Source of the DNA: a virus | Length of the DNA: 57,294 bases | IMG/VR virus record: IMGVR_UViG_3300047457_001216 | Span: 1 to 57,294 of that record | Direction: 5' to 3' (one strand) | The notes under the pieces: generated by a model | What the model was told of the DNA's origin: nothing | The model's database searches: none | The model's input: the letters and a program-made list of their open reading frames with translations, nothing else | Program-made: the position numbers and the translations under genes | Shown: piece after piece, positions 40,025 to 48,407 of the stretch | Layout: each line of letters begins with the position of its first letter | Position numbering within the stretch: the first letter of the stretch is position 1

Positions 40025-41848
40025 ATGCAGACACAGGTTTTGGCTGGGGCACTGGAACTGGCGCGTCACGGGTTGCATGTTGTCAGGCTGCATTTCCCGA
40101 TATTCACTGACTCTGGCGTGTCCTGCAGTTGCCGGAACCCGGAGTGCGCAGAACGAGAGGGGCAGGGCAAGCACCCCGTGGGTAACCAATGGGGGAAGGC
40201 TGCCACAAACGATGTCGAAGTGCTACAGGATCTGTGGGGAGAGACGCCATGGAACTGCGGTATTTTGCTTGGACCTGCCCACGGGATCCCGCATGAGCAG
40301 GCTGTCATCGACATCGAGGACGATACGCCGGAAGGCAGGGAACTGGCGGATACCCTGCTGGGGGAGTTCCCGACGGTGTCGTGGACGTCGGGAAAAAGTG
40401 TCCATCGACTGTACAAATTCCACACTGGCCTGCCGAACGTCGCGAAGATCACGATCCGTGGTCTGGAGATCCGGATCGGTGGGCAGGGGAAAGAAACTCA
40501 GTCCGTCGCACCGCCGAGCAAACACCGGAACGGGCTGGAATACCGCTGGGTTGAGGGGCGAGGACTGGGGCAGATCACGATCGCGGAGCTGCCTGAGGCA
40601 TTCGTCGAGTGGGTGTCACAAGAATACACGCAGCAGAGCAGCAAATCCGGAGGGGGGCTGCCGTCGAGCGGTGACTACAAGAAATTTGCGCAGGCCGGCC
40701 AGAAGATCCGGGAGCCCGGGCGGAACAATGCCCTGCTCCAATACTCGAACTCGATGTGGCGGACGGCCTGCAAGCTGCATGGATTCAACCTGCTGGAGAC
40801 ACAGGCTGTCAGGGACCAGGTCTGGCAGTGGGTGCAGGGCGGCAATCTGCTGACCTGTGAACCACCACTGAGTGAGGCGGAGGCGTTCACGGTTTTCCGC
40901 AACTCAGAGAAATTCATGCGGCAGCAGTTACAGCAGGAGATGCTGCAGGCGCTGGAGATTCAGCGGGTGCCTGAGCCGGCGGCTGAGGCGACGACGGAGA
41001 CTCAGGGCGAGACGCCTACCGTTGCCGAGCCAGAAGTGCAGCCGGAGCCGGAGCCGGTCGACACGAGGCGATTCGGAGCGTATCTGCAGGCTGCAGGCCT
41101 GTACCTGATCAGTGACCCGTCGGTGCATGACGGCGAGGAAAGTGAGCACAGGATCGACGAGTGGGCAGCGAAGGACTGGTCGCTGGAGTATCTGCAGCAG
41201 GCGGAGCGGGAGACGGTCCGGTTGACGGCCAGAGGGTGGTCCGTGGAGATGCTCATGCTGGATCTGGCCAAGCCGGCGACAGTCGCGATCCGGCTGTTTC
41301 AGGCGTCCGGTGGTCGGTTGGTTCTGGACCGGACCTTCAGTCACTTCGAGTGGAAGACGATCTGGCTGGGACACGCCCGCAAAAAAAACGGGATCGTCCG
41401 TGGGCTGGCGGAATGGCTTAAGACGCATGCGGTCCTGCAGGTGTCCGAGATTGACAGTCTGGAAGTGCTGGTGGCGGATCTGGTGGCGAGACTGGTGGGG
41501 AGCCCGCAGAGTGTGCTGGAGATGTACGACCAGACACGGCTAGGCGGTCAGATCATGAAGCCGTTTGTCGAGCTGCAGGACCGGCTGAAAATCAGTCCGC
41601 AGAACGAGCTGATGTCCGCCGTCGACGACCGTGACCCGATCAGTGGCTGCTATCTGTGGAAGAGTCAGGTGTACGAGATCGTCGCAATGGACGAGGTCAG
41701 CAGCGCGTATGCGAAAGCCTACGGCCGCCGTGAGATCGGCTCAGCAGATCTGTCTAAGGCGTTGCAGGGGCTCGGGTTCGAGCGACACCAGTTCAAAAAA
41801 GGCAGAGTGGAAGGACGCCGCTGGATTCGCAAGGTAGAAAAATCTTAG
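40025..41848 (+). CDS. Prim-pol: archaeo-eukaryotic-type primase/polymerase, 607 aa
   Basis: N-terminal prim-pol domain. Catalytic VIDIEDD with D96 and E98, the GLEIRIGGQGKETQSVAPPS block ending S165-K166-H167, and a Cys cluster (C34, C36, C41) before GKHP, as in bifunctional primase/polymerases. The C-terminal domain has YLWKSQVYEIVAMDEVSSA followed by a winged-helix-like tail. No helicase domain is fused. Acts in primer synthesis and possibly elongation. ATG 40025 with AAAGGA upstream. Confidence 0.8.
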   Translation: MQTQVLAGALELARHGLHVVRLHFPIFTDSGVSCSCRNPECAEREGQGKHPVGNQWGKAATNDVEVLQDLWGETPWNCGILLGPAHGIPHEQAVIDIEDDTPEGRELADTLLGEFPTVSWTSGKSVHRLYKFHTGLPNVAKITIRGLEIRIGGQGKETQSVAPPSKHRNGLEYRWVEGRGLGQITIAELPEAFVEWVSQEYTQQSSKSGGGLPSSGDYKKFAQAGQKIREPGRNNALLQYSNSMWRTACKLHGFNLLETQAVRDQVWQWVQGGNLLTCEPPLSEAEAFTVFRNSEKFMRQQLQQEMLQALEIQRVPEPAAEATTETQGETPTVAEPEVQPEPEPVDTRRFGAYLQAAGLYLISDPSVHDGEESEHRIDEWAAKDWSLEYLQQAERETVRLTARGWSVEMLMLDLAKPATVAIRLFQASGGRLVLDRTFSHFEWKTIWLGHARKKNGIVRGLAEWLKTHAVLQVSEIDSLEVLVADLVARLVGSPQSVLEMYDQTRLGGQIMKPFVELQDRLKISPQNELMSAVDDRDPISGCYLWKSQVYEIVAMDEVSSAYAKAYGRREIGSADLSKALQGLGFERHQFKKGRVEGRRWIRKVEKS

Positions 41849-41858
41849 GATTTATGTG

Positions 41859-41887
41859 TTGACGCTGGCCGTGACTGCCGATAGGAT
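41859..41887 (+). promoter_or_regulatory. Sigma70-like promoter downstream of prim-pol
   Basis: TTGACG (41859-41864), 17-base spacer, TAGGAT (41882-41887). It shares CGATAGGAT and spacing with the left-arm promoter at 227. It drives the genes from 41941 on. It begins 11 bases after the prim-pol stop. Confidence 0.6.
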
Positions 41888-41940
41888 TCTCGGTGTGTGG
41901 TGTTTACTGATTGGTTTATCTTTGAGCGGGAGAGATTGTC

Positions 41941-42312
41941 ATGGGTGGTCGACCGGCGGGATTCACAGTGCATCGTCAGGCGGCGATGGCTGATATCGGT
42001 GCTCAGCGTGGTGACGGGTTGTGGGGCTGGGATGCCCTGCTGGTGGACGACGGCACGTTCGCTGACGTTGTCGTGGCGTTCGATTCTGAGCAGGTAAAGA
42101 TGGACGCTGACAGCAAGGCCACAAGCCTGCAGATCACGTTCGTCGAGGTCCAGAAAATCACGATGTGGGACGATCACGGCAACGATTTGCCGGACGATCA
42201 GATTCCTGATGCCGTCAGGCAGCAGGTGATTCAGGCGGCTCAGGATGCCTTCGAGATGCACAAAGATGCAATCACCGATGTGCTGAATCATCCGATCCCG
42301 CCGAAGGCGTAG
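41941..42312 (+). CDS. Hypothetical protein, 123 aa
   Basis: Starts MGGRPAGFTVHRQAAMADIG, contains DALLVDDGTFADVVVAFDSE and a helical C-terminus. ATG with GCGGGAGAGA upstream. No family recognised. It follows the promoter at 41859 and is followed by a terminator, so it may be a single-gene transcript. Confidence 0.55.
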   Translation: MGGRPAGFTVHRQAAMADIGAQRGDGLWGWDALLVDDGTFADVVVAFDSEQVKMDADSKATSLQITFVEVQKITMWDDHGNDLPDDQIPDAVRQQVIQAAQDAFEMHKDAITDVLNHPIPPKA

Positions 42313-42316
42313 TGTT

Positions 42317-42345
42317 CCTGCCAGTGCGTTACTGGCAGGGTTTTT
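42317..42345 (+). terminator. Rho-independent terminator
   Basis: CCTGCCAGT (42317-42325) pairs with ACTGGCAGG (42331-42339), a perfect 9-bp stem, loop GCGTT, followed by GTTTTT. It ends the 41941-42312 transcript. The next gene starts at 42381. Confidence 0.9.
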
Positions 42346-42380
42346 ACTGTGGCAGTGTGGCAATGAACGGGAGTGTGACA

Positions 42381-43607
42381 ATGGGCGATGGGATGCAGAG
42401 AGATACCGCTTACGCTGAGAGCGTTGGTGCTATGGAGAACACTGGACTGACCAAACTGCGAGCGCATGACGTTGCAATCGCAGCAGTTGTGGTCGGGTTG
42501 GACTATACCGTGACGACCGACAGCAAAACGATCGACAGGACTCGGAAAGAGGCCAAGGCGATCCGCTGTCAGATCGAGAACATCAGAAAGGACTTGAAGG
42601 CCGATGCCGTTCGATGGGGCCAGTTGGTCGACAAAACCGCCAAGGAAGTCACGGCGCGCGTCCAGCCGGTCGAGACCCATTGCGAGAAGCTGCTGGCAGA
42701 GCAGGAACGTATTAAGGCAGAGGAGGCGTTGCGGGCCGAGCAGAAACGGCAGAACGACCTGAAGGCCGAGCGGTTGCAGCAGATTGCCTCACTGAATTTC
42801 AGCCCCGAGGTCATGGTGGAGGCTGAGAAGTACGGCTATCTGTCCGACAGCACGCTGATGCGATCCACTCCTGACGAATGGCAGAACGTCATTGATGCGT
42901 TCTACGCGCTCGCACGCCAACTGAAACAGCAGGCTGAGGACCGTGCGAGGCTGGAAGCTGAGCGGGCAGAACTGGCGCGTCAGCAGGCCGAGCAGAACGC
43001 CAAACTGGAAGCCGAACGAGCAGAACTGGCACGCAAGAAGGCCGAAGAGGACGCTCGTCTCGCAGCCGAGCGAGCGGAGATGCAGAAAAAACTGGAAGCT
43101 CAGCAGGCAGAACTGGCACGCCAGCAGGCTGAGATGCGGGCAATGCAGGAACGGATGGCGGCAGAGCGTGCAGCGATCGAAGCCGAGGCCCGCCGGCAGC
43201 GAGAGGTTGCAGAAGCTGAGGAGCGGAAACTGCGAGAGGCTGCTGAGGCCGAGGCCCGCCGACAGCGGGAAATCGCTGAGGCTGAGGAGCGGAGACTGCG
43301 GGAGGCTGCTGAAGCAGAGGAGCGACGGCAGCGAGAAATCGCTGAGGCACAGGCCCGTCGGATCGCAGCAGAGGAAGCCTTGGAGGCCCGTCTGGCTGCT
43401 GAGGCGGCCGATGCTATGCTGCAGCAGAGGCGAAGGGCTCTGGCTGCGCATGCCAACAATGTCGTCGGGGCTCTCAAGCTCGAAGGGCTGCTTGACGTCA
43501 AACAATGCTGTGACATGAGCTACAAGATCGTCTGCGACGAATGGGTTGCGTTTCAGCAATCTGTCAAACGTCGCATCGAGGCTGAAGTCACAACGTGGGG
43601 CAACTGA
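42381..43607 (+). CDS. DUF1351-like coiled-coil protein, 408 aa
   Basis: The N-terminal 130 residues follow the DUF1351 pattern (TDSKTIDRTRKEAKAIRCQI, NIRKDLKADAVRWGQLVDK, PVETHCEKLLAEQERIKAEE). Residues about 170-370 are an uninterrupted Arg/Glu/Ala/Gln coiled coil with repeated AERAELARQQAE-type units, and a small C-terminal domain ends it. Such proteins lie beside recombinases in other phages, but none is recognised here. ATG 42381 has GGGAG at 8-base spacing. Confidence 0.65.
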   Translation: MGDGMQRDTAYAESVGAMENTGLTKLRAHDVAIAAVVVGLDYTVTTDSKTIDRTRKEAKAIRCQIENIRKDLKADAVRWGQLVDKTAKEVTARVQPVETHCEKLLAEQERIKAEEALRAEQKRQNDLKAERLQQIASLNFSPEVMVEAEKYGYLSDSTLMRSTPDEWQNVIDAFYALARQLKQQAEDRARLEAERAELARQQAEQNAKLEAERAELARKKAEEDARLAAERAEMQKKLEAQQAELARQQAEMRAMQERMAAERAAIEAEARRQREVAEAEERKLREAAEAEARRQREIAEAEERRLREAAEAEERRQREIAEAQARRIAAEEALEARLAAEAADAMLQQRRRALAAHANNVVGALKLEGLLDVKQCCDMSYKIVCDEWVAFQQSVKRRIEAEVTTWGN

Positions 43608-43665
43608 ACCTGACTGTCTGAGTGTTCTGTGGCGTTTTATCAGGGTGTTTTCATCGGAGACGACA

Positions 43666-44223
43666 ATGAGTGAGAGAGTGGTTGTGGCGAAAGCCGGGAT
43701 CTGGCAGAAAGTCAACGGCGAACTGACATGCGTCTGGGAAGTTCAGGGTAAGCCGCTCGTGTGCTCCGACGGATCGCTCGTGGTCCAGAGATGGACCAAC
43801 GGGCATGTCTTCTGGGGCAATACCGGCCGCTGGTCGATTGAAGCGAACACGACTCCCAATGACCTGTTCAAGTGGGTGTGTCCACTGCCCTCTGGCGAAA
43901 GCTACAGTGAGCAGATTCTTGGGCTGAACAAGCAGGTCCTGGAATGCAAGCGGGAGCGGGATAAGGCTAATGATGAGATCGACAGACTCAACGAAGAGTG
44001 CAGCCGTTTGGCCAACGCCAAGTCACAATCCGAGGCTCTGCGGATTGAGCAGGGGCAGACAATCCAGCGACTGCAGGCTGACCTGAAGAGTCAGGTGGAT
44101 GACCTCGATATTCGCCTGTCACAGTTGCGGCACGTCAACGAGATCCAGCAGCGGGAACGTGTTGCGGCTGAGAAGGCCCTGATGGATGTTGTCAGAGTTT
44201 TGGCGAAGGAGAACTGCAAGTGA
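43666..44223 (+). CDS. Paralog 1 of four: small beta module plus coiled coil, 185 aa
   Basis: N-terminal module of about 70 residues (AGIWQKVNGELTCVWEVQGK, then RWTNGHVFWGNTGRWSIEAN) ending in a hydrophobic NDLFKWV, followed by a long coiled coil (about 95-170). The next three genes repeat this plan. ATG 43666 with CGGAGACGACA upstream. Function unknown. Confidence 0.55.
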   Translation: MSERVVVAKAGIWQKVNGELTCVWEVQGKPLVCSDGSLVVQRWTNGHVFWGNTGRWSIEANTTPNDLFKWVCPLPSGESYSEQILGLNKQVLECKRERDKANDEIDRLNEECSRLANAKSQSEALRIEQGQTIQRLQADLKSQVDDLDIRLSQLRHVNEIQQRERVAAEKALMDVVRVLAKENCK

Positions 44224-44657
44224 GTGAAGGCGAACACCAACAGCCAACGACATGCTGGCAACTCTATCGGATGCGGGGCGGGTTTGTGGTTGCCGTGAAG
44301 CCAGTGCAGAGCGACGAAGAAGACGGGCCGGCTTACGAGTGGGGACCGATTCAGTGGTTTCGTGGCGGGAATCACATTCATCATGGTGAGCATCAGTGGG
44401 ACCTTGTCGAGTATCTCGGGACAGTTGCCTGCGAATCAGCCAACGCTGAGCATCTGTCCAAAGTTGCTACGCTCCGCGAACAAAGGAACGATGCTCGCAG
44501 GCACTTGGACAGGCTGCTGGAAGAAAATCGGGAACTGAAGTCTCAGGTCGAAAAACTGAGGGATCAGTTGCGTACTCAAGATCAACAAAGCGAAGGTGAG
44601 CGCCGTGCTTACCTGCAGATGTTGCATGTTTGTTTGGAGAAATTCAGCAATGAGTGA
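44220..44657 (+). CDS. Paralog 2 of four: beta module plus coiled coil, 145 aa
   Basis: N-terminal module WQLYRMRGGFVVAVKPVQSD ... WGPIQWFRGG ... DLVEYLGTVA followed by a coiled coil (HLSKVATLREQRNDARRHLD). The final DLVEYLG matches DLVKFLG and DLVEYIG in the next two genes. GTG 44220 overlaps the previous stop. Confidence 0.55.
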   Translation: MSEGEHQQPTTCWQLYRMRGGFVVAVKPVQSDEEDGPAYEWGPIQWFRGGNHIHHGEHQWDLVEYLGTVACESANAEHLSKVATLREQRNDARRHLDRLLEENRELKSQVEKLRDQLRTQDQQSEGERRAYLQMLHVCLEKFSNE

Positions 44658-45243
44658 GGAAACGAAGGACTGGGAGTTGTGGCGGCAGCGAAACGGGCAC
44701 GTTGTCGTGGTGAAAAAACTCGATAATGACGCTCCTGATTTGCACCGATTTCGATCAGTCAACTGTGCTTCGAAGGGGTGGTTTCCTCGTGGAAGGCATT
44801 CGCTGGGCGAAACCAATCACCCTTTGGACCTTGTGAAATTTCTGGGCATTGTACGGAGTGATGATCAGAAGCCGAATCAGTCAAGGCCGTGCCAGTCAGC
44901 GGAGATCGAACGGCTGCGGACGGAGGTCGAGCGGCTTGAGCGGCAGTCGGCGCAATATGATGCTGGATGGAAAAACGCGCTATCGACATTGGCGGAGCGT
45001 TTGACCGAGAACGAGCGACTGCAGGCCGAACTGCAAACCGTCGAACGCCTTCGCAATTTGGCAAACACCGACTCCTCGGCAGAGTTTGCTGCAGCACAAC
45101 AGTTGCGATCCGAAAACGAGTCTCTGGCCGTCCGCCTGCAACGGGCTGAGGTAGCAGCGGCTGAGGCGTTGCAGAAGTGGGAGACGACTGAGCAGGTCTG
45201 TCTGAAAATTATCACAGAATTGGTGAAGGGGGTGCGGTCGTGA
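44650..45243 (+). CDS. Paralog 3 of four: beta module plus coiled coil, 197 aa
   Basis: N-terminal module WELWRQRNGHVVVVKKLDND ... GWFPRGRHSLGETNHPLDLV with the same DLVKFLG end, and a long coiled coil to the C-terminus. Starts 8 bases before the previous stop. Same composition as its neighbours, so the duplication is not recent. Function unknown. Confidence 0.55.
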   Translation: MSEETKDWELWRQRNGHVVVVKKLDNDAPDLHRFRSVNCASKGWFPRGRHSLGETNHPLDLVKFLGIVRSDDQKPNQSRPCQSAEIERLRTEVERLERQSAQYDAGWKNALSTLAERLTENERLQAELQTVERLRNLANTDSSAEFAAAQQLRSENESLAVRLQRAEVAAAEALQKWETTEQVCLKIITELVKGVRS

Positions 45244-45722
45244 GCGTAGAAATGCGTGAGGGAATCTGGCGGAATCGGTGCGGGCAGCGGATGCTGATCA
45301 CGCGATGCGATCCGGTCGACGGACAGCAGTGGACGGACGGCTTGCAATGCTACTCAGACGATGGGCGATTTAACCCATCGCAAGGTAAGACCAGCCAAGA
45401 TCTGGTGGAGTACATCGGGATGTACCCGCCGCCAAAACCGCCGTCAGACAAGACCTTCGAGATCGAGCGGCTGCAGAGGGAGCTGCAGCAGGCTGAGATG
45501 GAGCGCATCGCCGAAGCCAACACTTTGCGGGTTGAGCAGGCAGCCGAGATCGAGCGGCTGCAGGCTGAGTTGCGGGGATATGCCGCCGATTCACACCGGC
45601 AATTGCGAAATCTTCAGGAGTCACACAACAAGGTGACGGCGAACCTGCAGGCTGAACAGCGTGGCGAGCGTGAGGGATTTCGGATTGCAATCAGCATGAT
45701 TCTGGAGAAGCTCAATGCCTGA
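45240..45722 (+). CDS. Paralog 4 of four: beta module plus coiled coil, 160 aa
   Basis: N-terminal module GIWRNRCGQRMLITRCDPVD ... DLVEYIGMYPP then coiled coil (FEIERLQRELQQAEMERIAE...). GTG 45240 overlaps the previous stop (GTGA). It ends the array. The next gene, a zinc-ribbon protein, has a different composition. Confidence 0.55.
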   Translation: MSVEMREGIWRNRCGQRMLITRCDPVDGQQWTDGLQCYSDDGRFNPSQGKTSQDLVEYIGMYPPPKPPSDKTFEIERLQRELQQAEMERIAEANTLRVEQAAEIERLQAELRGYAADSHRQLRNLQESHNKVTANLQAEQRGEREGFRIAISMILEKLNA

Positions 45723-45960
45723 GGAGCACAGCGACGAACGGAGAGCAGGCTGGCGACTGTTCTCTTGCACAGACTGCGAACGAGTCTGGTGGGCTGCCAC
45801 CAGAGACCGACGTTCGCCAAGCGCCGACCTCTGCACCTGCGACAACCCAGTCGTCCCACTCGACCACAAGCCTGACACATGGCTCCCCATGGATGACATG
45901 GGGAACCTCATCGGCGAAATCCCAGACCAAATACTCAGATACAGGACACGGACACAATGA
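45715..45960 (+). CDS. Zinc-ribbon protein, 81 aa
   Basis: C-x2-C (CTDCER) and, 20 or so residues on, C-x-C (LCTCDNP), a four-Cys arrangement likely to bind zinc. Starts 8 bases before the previous stop. Base composition changes towards C and A at third positions here relative to the upstream genes. Function unknown. Confidence 0.6.
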   Translation: MPEEHSDERRAGWRLFSCTDCERVWWAATRDRRSPSADLCTCDNPVVPLDHKPDTWLPMDDMGNLIGEIPDQILRYRTRTQ

Positions 45961-46487
45961 GCAGACCAACGTACCGCACCATCCCGGACTACCCAGCATA
46001 TTCAATCGACACGCATGGACACGTCTGGAAAGACACCGAGCACGGGCTGACAAAAATCAGTCTGGAGATCCGGTCCATCAACGTCGCAAAAGCTGTCCTC
46101 GACATCCCACACGTCGCGCTTGAGGCACAGGGGCAGCCGACAATCTGGCGGCCACTCCTCGACCTGATCTCTCAGGTGTACTTCGACAACGCCATCATCC
46201 TGCCGTACAGCGGCAATCTGATGACTGCCGATTTCTCTGATCTGAACCAGCATCTGTTCGGCATCGGGTCCAACAGAGGCACAATCCTCCCGAAGAAACA
46301 GATCAACGACGCGATCCAAGGCATGAGCCGGCAGTTACTCTACCTGATCTGGACAGAACTGCAGTATTTCCAAGGGTTGCGAAACTTCTCCGCAAGCAAA
46401 TTTGTCGAAGAATTCTCAGTGGCATATCCGCCCGGACGTATCGCCGATGTGGCTGTCGTCATGCTCACTTCCGCTGTGAGAGTGTGA
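45957..46487 (+). CDS. NUMOD4-like protein without a visible nuclease, 176 aa
   Basis: The first 20 residues, YRTIPDYPAYSIDTHGHVWK, match the NUMOD4 pattern that starts homing-type HNH endonucleases. No HNH motif follows. The rest has IILPYSGNLMTADFSDLNQH and is otherwise unrecognised. A domesticated or degraded endonuclease is possible, or a DNA-binding protein that kept only this domain. Starts overlap the previous stop. Confidence 0.5.
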   Translation: MSRPTYRTIPDYPAYSIDTHGHVWKDTEHGLTKISLEIRSINVAKAVLDIPHVALEAQGQPTIWRPLLDLISQVYFDNAIILPYSGNLMTADFSDLNQHLFGIGSNRGTILPKKQINDAIQGMSRQLLYLIWTELQYFQGLRNFSASKFVEEFSVAYPPGRIADVAVVMLTSAVRV

Positions 46488-46687
46488 TGAGAATCACTGC
46501 TCATAAGGAAGGCGATGTGTGGGTGCTTCGGACACCGCTGGGGAATCCTGTCGGTCACCGCCTGCTGCGGGCAAGTCAGGATAAAGAACCGCCGACAGAA
46601 AGCCGATACAGTAACGAGAGAGACGCAAAGAACGCGGCTCTCTCATGGAACATTTACCTGCTCAATCTGACAAAGGCCAAACGATGA
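46487..46687 (+). CDS. Hypothetical small protein, 66 aa
   Basis: ATG 46487 overlaps the previous stop (TGATG). Basic and beta-leaning (MRITAHKEGDVWVLRTPLGN), ending in LNLTKAKR. No family recognised. The stop overlaps the following start (ATGA). Confidence 0.45.
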   Translation: MRITAHKEGDVWVLRTPLGNPVGHRLLRASQDKEPPTESRYSNERDAKNAALSWNIYLLNLTKAKR

Positions 46688-46926
46688 TCAACGTGGGAAT
46701 GGGAAACAACGGACGACACACGGCAAGCTGGGCTGGCTCCGAGCACGAGCTGGAACTGATGATCGAGAACAGCAGGCTGGAGCGCGAAGTCCAGACGCTC
46801 CGCAACAGCCAGCGACGCTGGGAGGTTTTGCTGGACGGCATGGTGGCGTTTATGCTGATTGCTGCTCTCGGGGCCGGCGTGGCTCTCGGGTTCTGGATGG
46901 GATCCGCTCAGGCTGGAGGATTCTGA
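46684..46926 (+). CDS. Coiled coil plus transmembrane small protein, 80 aa
   Basis: Short coiled coil (EHELELMIENSRLEREVQTL), then a C-terminal transmembrane segment (MVAFMLIAALGAGVALGFWM) with GSAQAGGF at the end. Coupled to its neighbour. A holin-like or spanin-like architecture, without specific evidence. Confidence 0.55.
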   Translation: MINVGMGNNGRHTASWAGSEHELELMIENSRLEREVQTLRNSQRRWEVLLDGMVAFMLIAALGAGVALGFWMGSAQAGGF

Positions 46927-46927
46927 G

Positions 46928-47116
46928 ATGTCTGACAGACACTGCAGCAACTGCGGGATTCCTCTGGAAGAATGGGAATGGCGATTGTGTGAGCCCTGCG
47001 CTACGCAGTCAGTCCTTAACGACCTGCGAATGAAGAGGAGTGTGACCAGTGGCGAAGAAACGAGCGACGTCCGGCCGCCGAGCAAAGTCCCCAGCGTGGA
47101 CCCGCAAGGCCGGTAA
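46928..47116 (+). CDS. Small zinc-ribbon protein, 62 aa
   Basis: Two Cys pairs (CSNCG and CEPC) separated by about 13 residues, the usual four-Cys zinc ribbon, then a hydrophilic tail. Overlaps the next start by 68 bases in another frame, a long overlap. Function unknown. Confidence 0.55.
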   Translation: MSDRHCSNCGIPLEEWEWRLCEPCATQSVLNDLRMKRSVTSGEETSDVRPPSKVPSVDPQGR

Positions 47117-47357
47117 GAACCAGCAAGGCGGACTGAATGAGAAGGGACGCCGCAGTTACGAGCGGGCGAACCCGGGATCTGACCTGCAGCCGCCGGTGTC
47201 ACGAGCACAGGCGAAGAAGTCGAAGAAAGCAGCCAAACGACGCAAGTCGTTTTGTGCTCGCATGCAGGGGATGAAGGAAAAACTGACCGGATCCAAGACC
47301 GCGAAGGATCCGAACAGCCGAATCAACAAAGCACTGAGGAAGTGGGACTGCGGCTGA
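47049..47357 (+). CDS. DUF6321-like basic protein, 102 aa
   Basis: Highly basic, ending KDPNSRINKALRKWDCG with the block RRKSFCARMQGMKEK before it. This matches the DUF6321-type layout (GGLNEKGR, RRKSFCARM, NSRINKALRKWDC) seen in many phages. GTG 47049 with GGAG upstream. Function unknown; DNA binding is plausible from charge. Confidence 0.7.
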   Translation: MAKKRATSGRRAKSPAWTRKAGKNQQGGLNEKGRRSYERANPGSDLQPPVSRAQAKKSKKAAKRRKSFCARMQGMKEKLTGSKTAKDPNSRINKALRKWDCG

Positions 47358-47360
47358 TGC

Positions 47361-47393
47361 CGCTGACATTGCGCTGACATTGCGCTGACATTT
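47361..47393. repeat. Three copies of an 11-bp direct repeat
   Basis: CGCTGACATTG occurs at 47361 and 47372, and as CGCTGACATTT at 47383, between the DUF6321-like gene and the next gene. Function unknown. Confidence 0.75.
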
Positions 47394-47411
47394 TGCTGAA
47401 GGGTAAGTGAA

Positions 47412-47720
47412 GTGAAGCCACAAAGGACCAAAATCCAGACCCGTGACAGGGCGTTCAAGATCCTGACACTGGTCCGGCACGACGCGACCGACACCGAGGA
47501 CTGCTGCAGCCTGCTGCTGGATCTGGTGGAGAACCAGACGATCTGGATCAAACTGCTCGTGTTCGATGCCCTGTCCTCATCGGACGCCAGCATGGAATTC
47601 GGAGCCCTCTGGGGCCGCGAATCGCAGGACGAGAAATCGAACGAGAAACTCAGTTTGTTCCATATGTCACAGGTCGCTGAGGCACTGGCAGTCTGGGAGG
47701 CTTTCTGCCGGAAGCCGTGA
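47412..47720 (+). CDS. Hypothetical protein, 102 aa
   Basis: Starts MKPQRTKIQTRDRAFKILTL; helical, with a Cys pair (DCCSLLLDLVENQTIW). GTG start with AAGGGTAAG upstream. No family recognised. It follows the 11-bp repeats. Confidence 0.45.
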   Translation: MKPQRTKIQTRDRAFKILTLVRHDATDTEDCCSLLLDLVENQTIWIKLLVFDALSSSDASMEFGALWGRESQDEKSNEKLSLFHMSQVAEALAVWEAFCRKP

Positions 47721-47767
47721 CAGTCTTTTTTTGCCTTTTATGTTCACCGTTTACTGAAGGAGCCACA

Positions 47768-48100
47768 ATGTCGGACGTCGGAAGGGAGAGAGCCCCGTTG
47801 CATTTGCGGATTCTCGCACACCAGCATCAGGAAGATCTGCTGCAGAGAGCCGTGAGCAGCCACGGGCCCGTGCTTCTGCAGTGGCTGTGCGGATCCGGTC
47901 GCAAAGACATGCCCAAGGCCGGGCTGGTCTCACTCAGAGAGTGCAGCAGGCTCACGGGACTGAGCCCCACATATCTGAGTCACTGCCGCAGCGGGGCGGT
48001 GTCACTCAGCTTCGGAGCCTATGTCCGGCTGTCACAACTGTGGAACAAGCTGCAGCGAGAACAGCAGCAGCAGACAGAAAAAAAGGCTGCGACCGAATAA
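47768..48100 (+). CDS. HTH regulator-like protein, 110 aa
   Basis: Residues about 54-82 form a Cro/CI-type HTH (VSLRECSRLTGLSPTYLSHC, RSGAVSLS), preceded by a helical N-terminus and followed by a Gln-rich C-terminal helix. Likely a phage transcription regulator. ATG 47768 with AAGGAGCCACA upstream. Its 3' end overlaps a minus-strand terminator-like hairpin. No lysogeny genes are visible nearby, so a role in lytic control is as likely as in lysogeny. Confidence 0.65.
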   Translation: MSDVGRERAPLHLRILAHQHQEDLLQRAVSSHGPVLLQWLCGSGRKDMPKAGLVSLRECSRLTGLSPTYLSHCRSGAVSLSFGAYVRLSQLWNKLQREQQQQTEKKAATE

Positions 48101-48114
48101 ATCCAGTCGCAGCC
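48078..48114 (-). terminator. Terminator-like hairpin, best oriented on the minus strand
   Basis: GGCTGCGAC (48085-48093) pairs with GTCGCAGCC (48106-48114). On the minus strand T7 follows the stem. It overlaps the 3' end of the HTH gene. On the plus strand no U tract follows. No minus-strand gene upstream is recognised, so it may act as a two-way or stability element. Confidence 0.5.
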
Positions 48115-48183
48115 TCTCGAAGGGTGCGCCGGACTTGCAGCTCTCCGGCACCCATATCGTAACCAACTCAGGAGGATTTGCCA

Positions 48184-48345
48184 ATGCTTTCCGTTCTCAT
48201 CATGTTCCTTGCACTGCTGATCGTCATCACGGTCGCACTGTTCAAACTGGCCGCCCGGGCAATCGGATTCACATTCCAGGACACATGCTTCTTCGACTGC
48301 ACAAACGAGTCGGAGGGTGACAAAACACAATTGCCTTTGTCCTAG
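48184..48345 (+). CDS. Single-span membrane protein, 53 aa
   Basis: MLSVLIMFLALLIVITVALF is a transmembrane segment, followed by a short polar tail with CFFDC. CAGGAGGATTTGCCA provides a very strong ribosome site. Function unknown; a holin-like role is possible but not supported. Confidence 0.6.
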   Translation: MLSVLIMFLALLIVITVALFKLAARAIGFTFQDTCFFDCTNESEGDKTQLPLS

Positions 48346-48359
48346 GATTATGTTACACT
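48331..48359 (+). promoter_or_regulatory. Extended -10 promoter upstream of the coiled-coil gene
   Basis: TTGCCT (48331-48336), 17-base spacer, TACACT (48354-48359), preceded by TGT so that TGn precedes the -10. It overlaps the end of the membrane protein gene. It drives the genes from 48408 on. Confidence 0.55.
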
Positions 48360-48407
48360 GCGGTTGAGTGGTGTTTGTTGCACACTTTTCGAAGGGGAAA
48401 CTGGACC

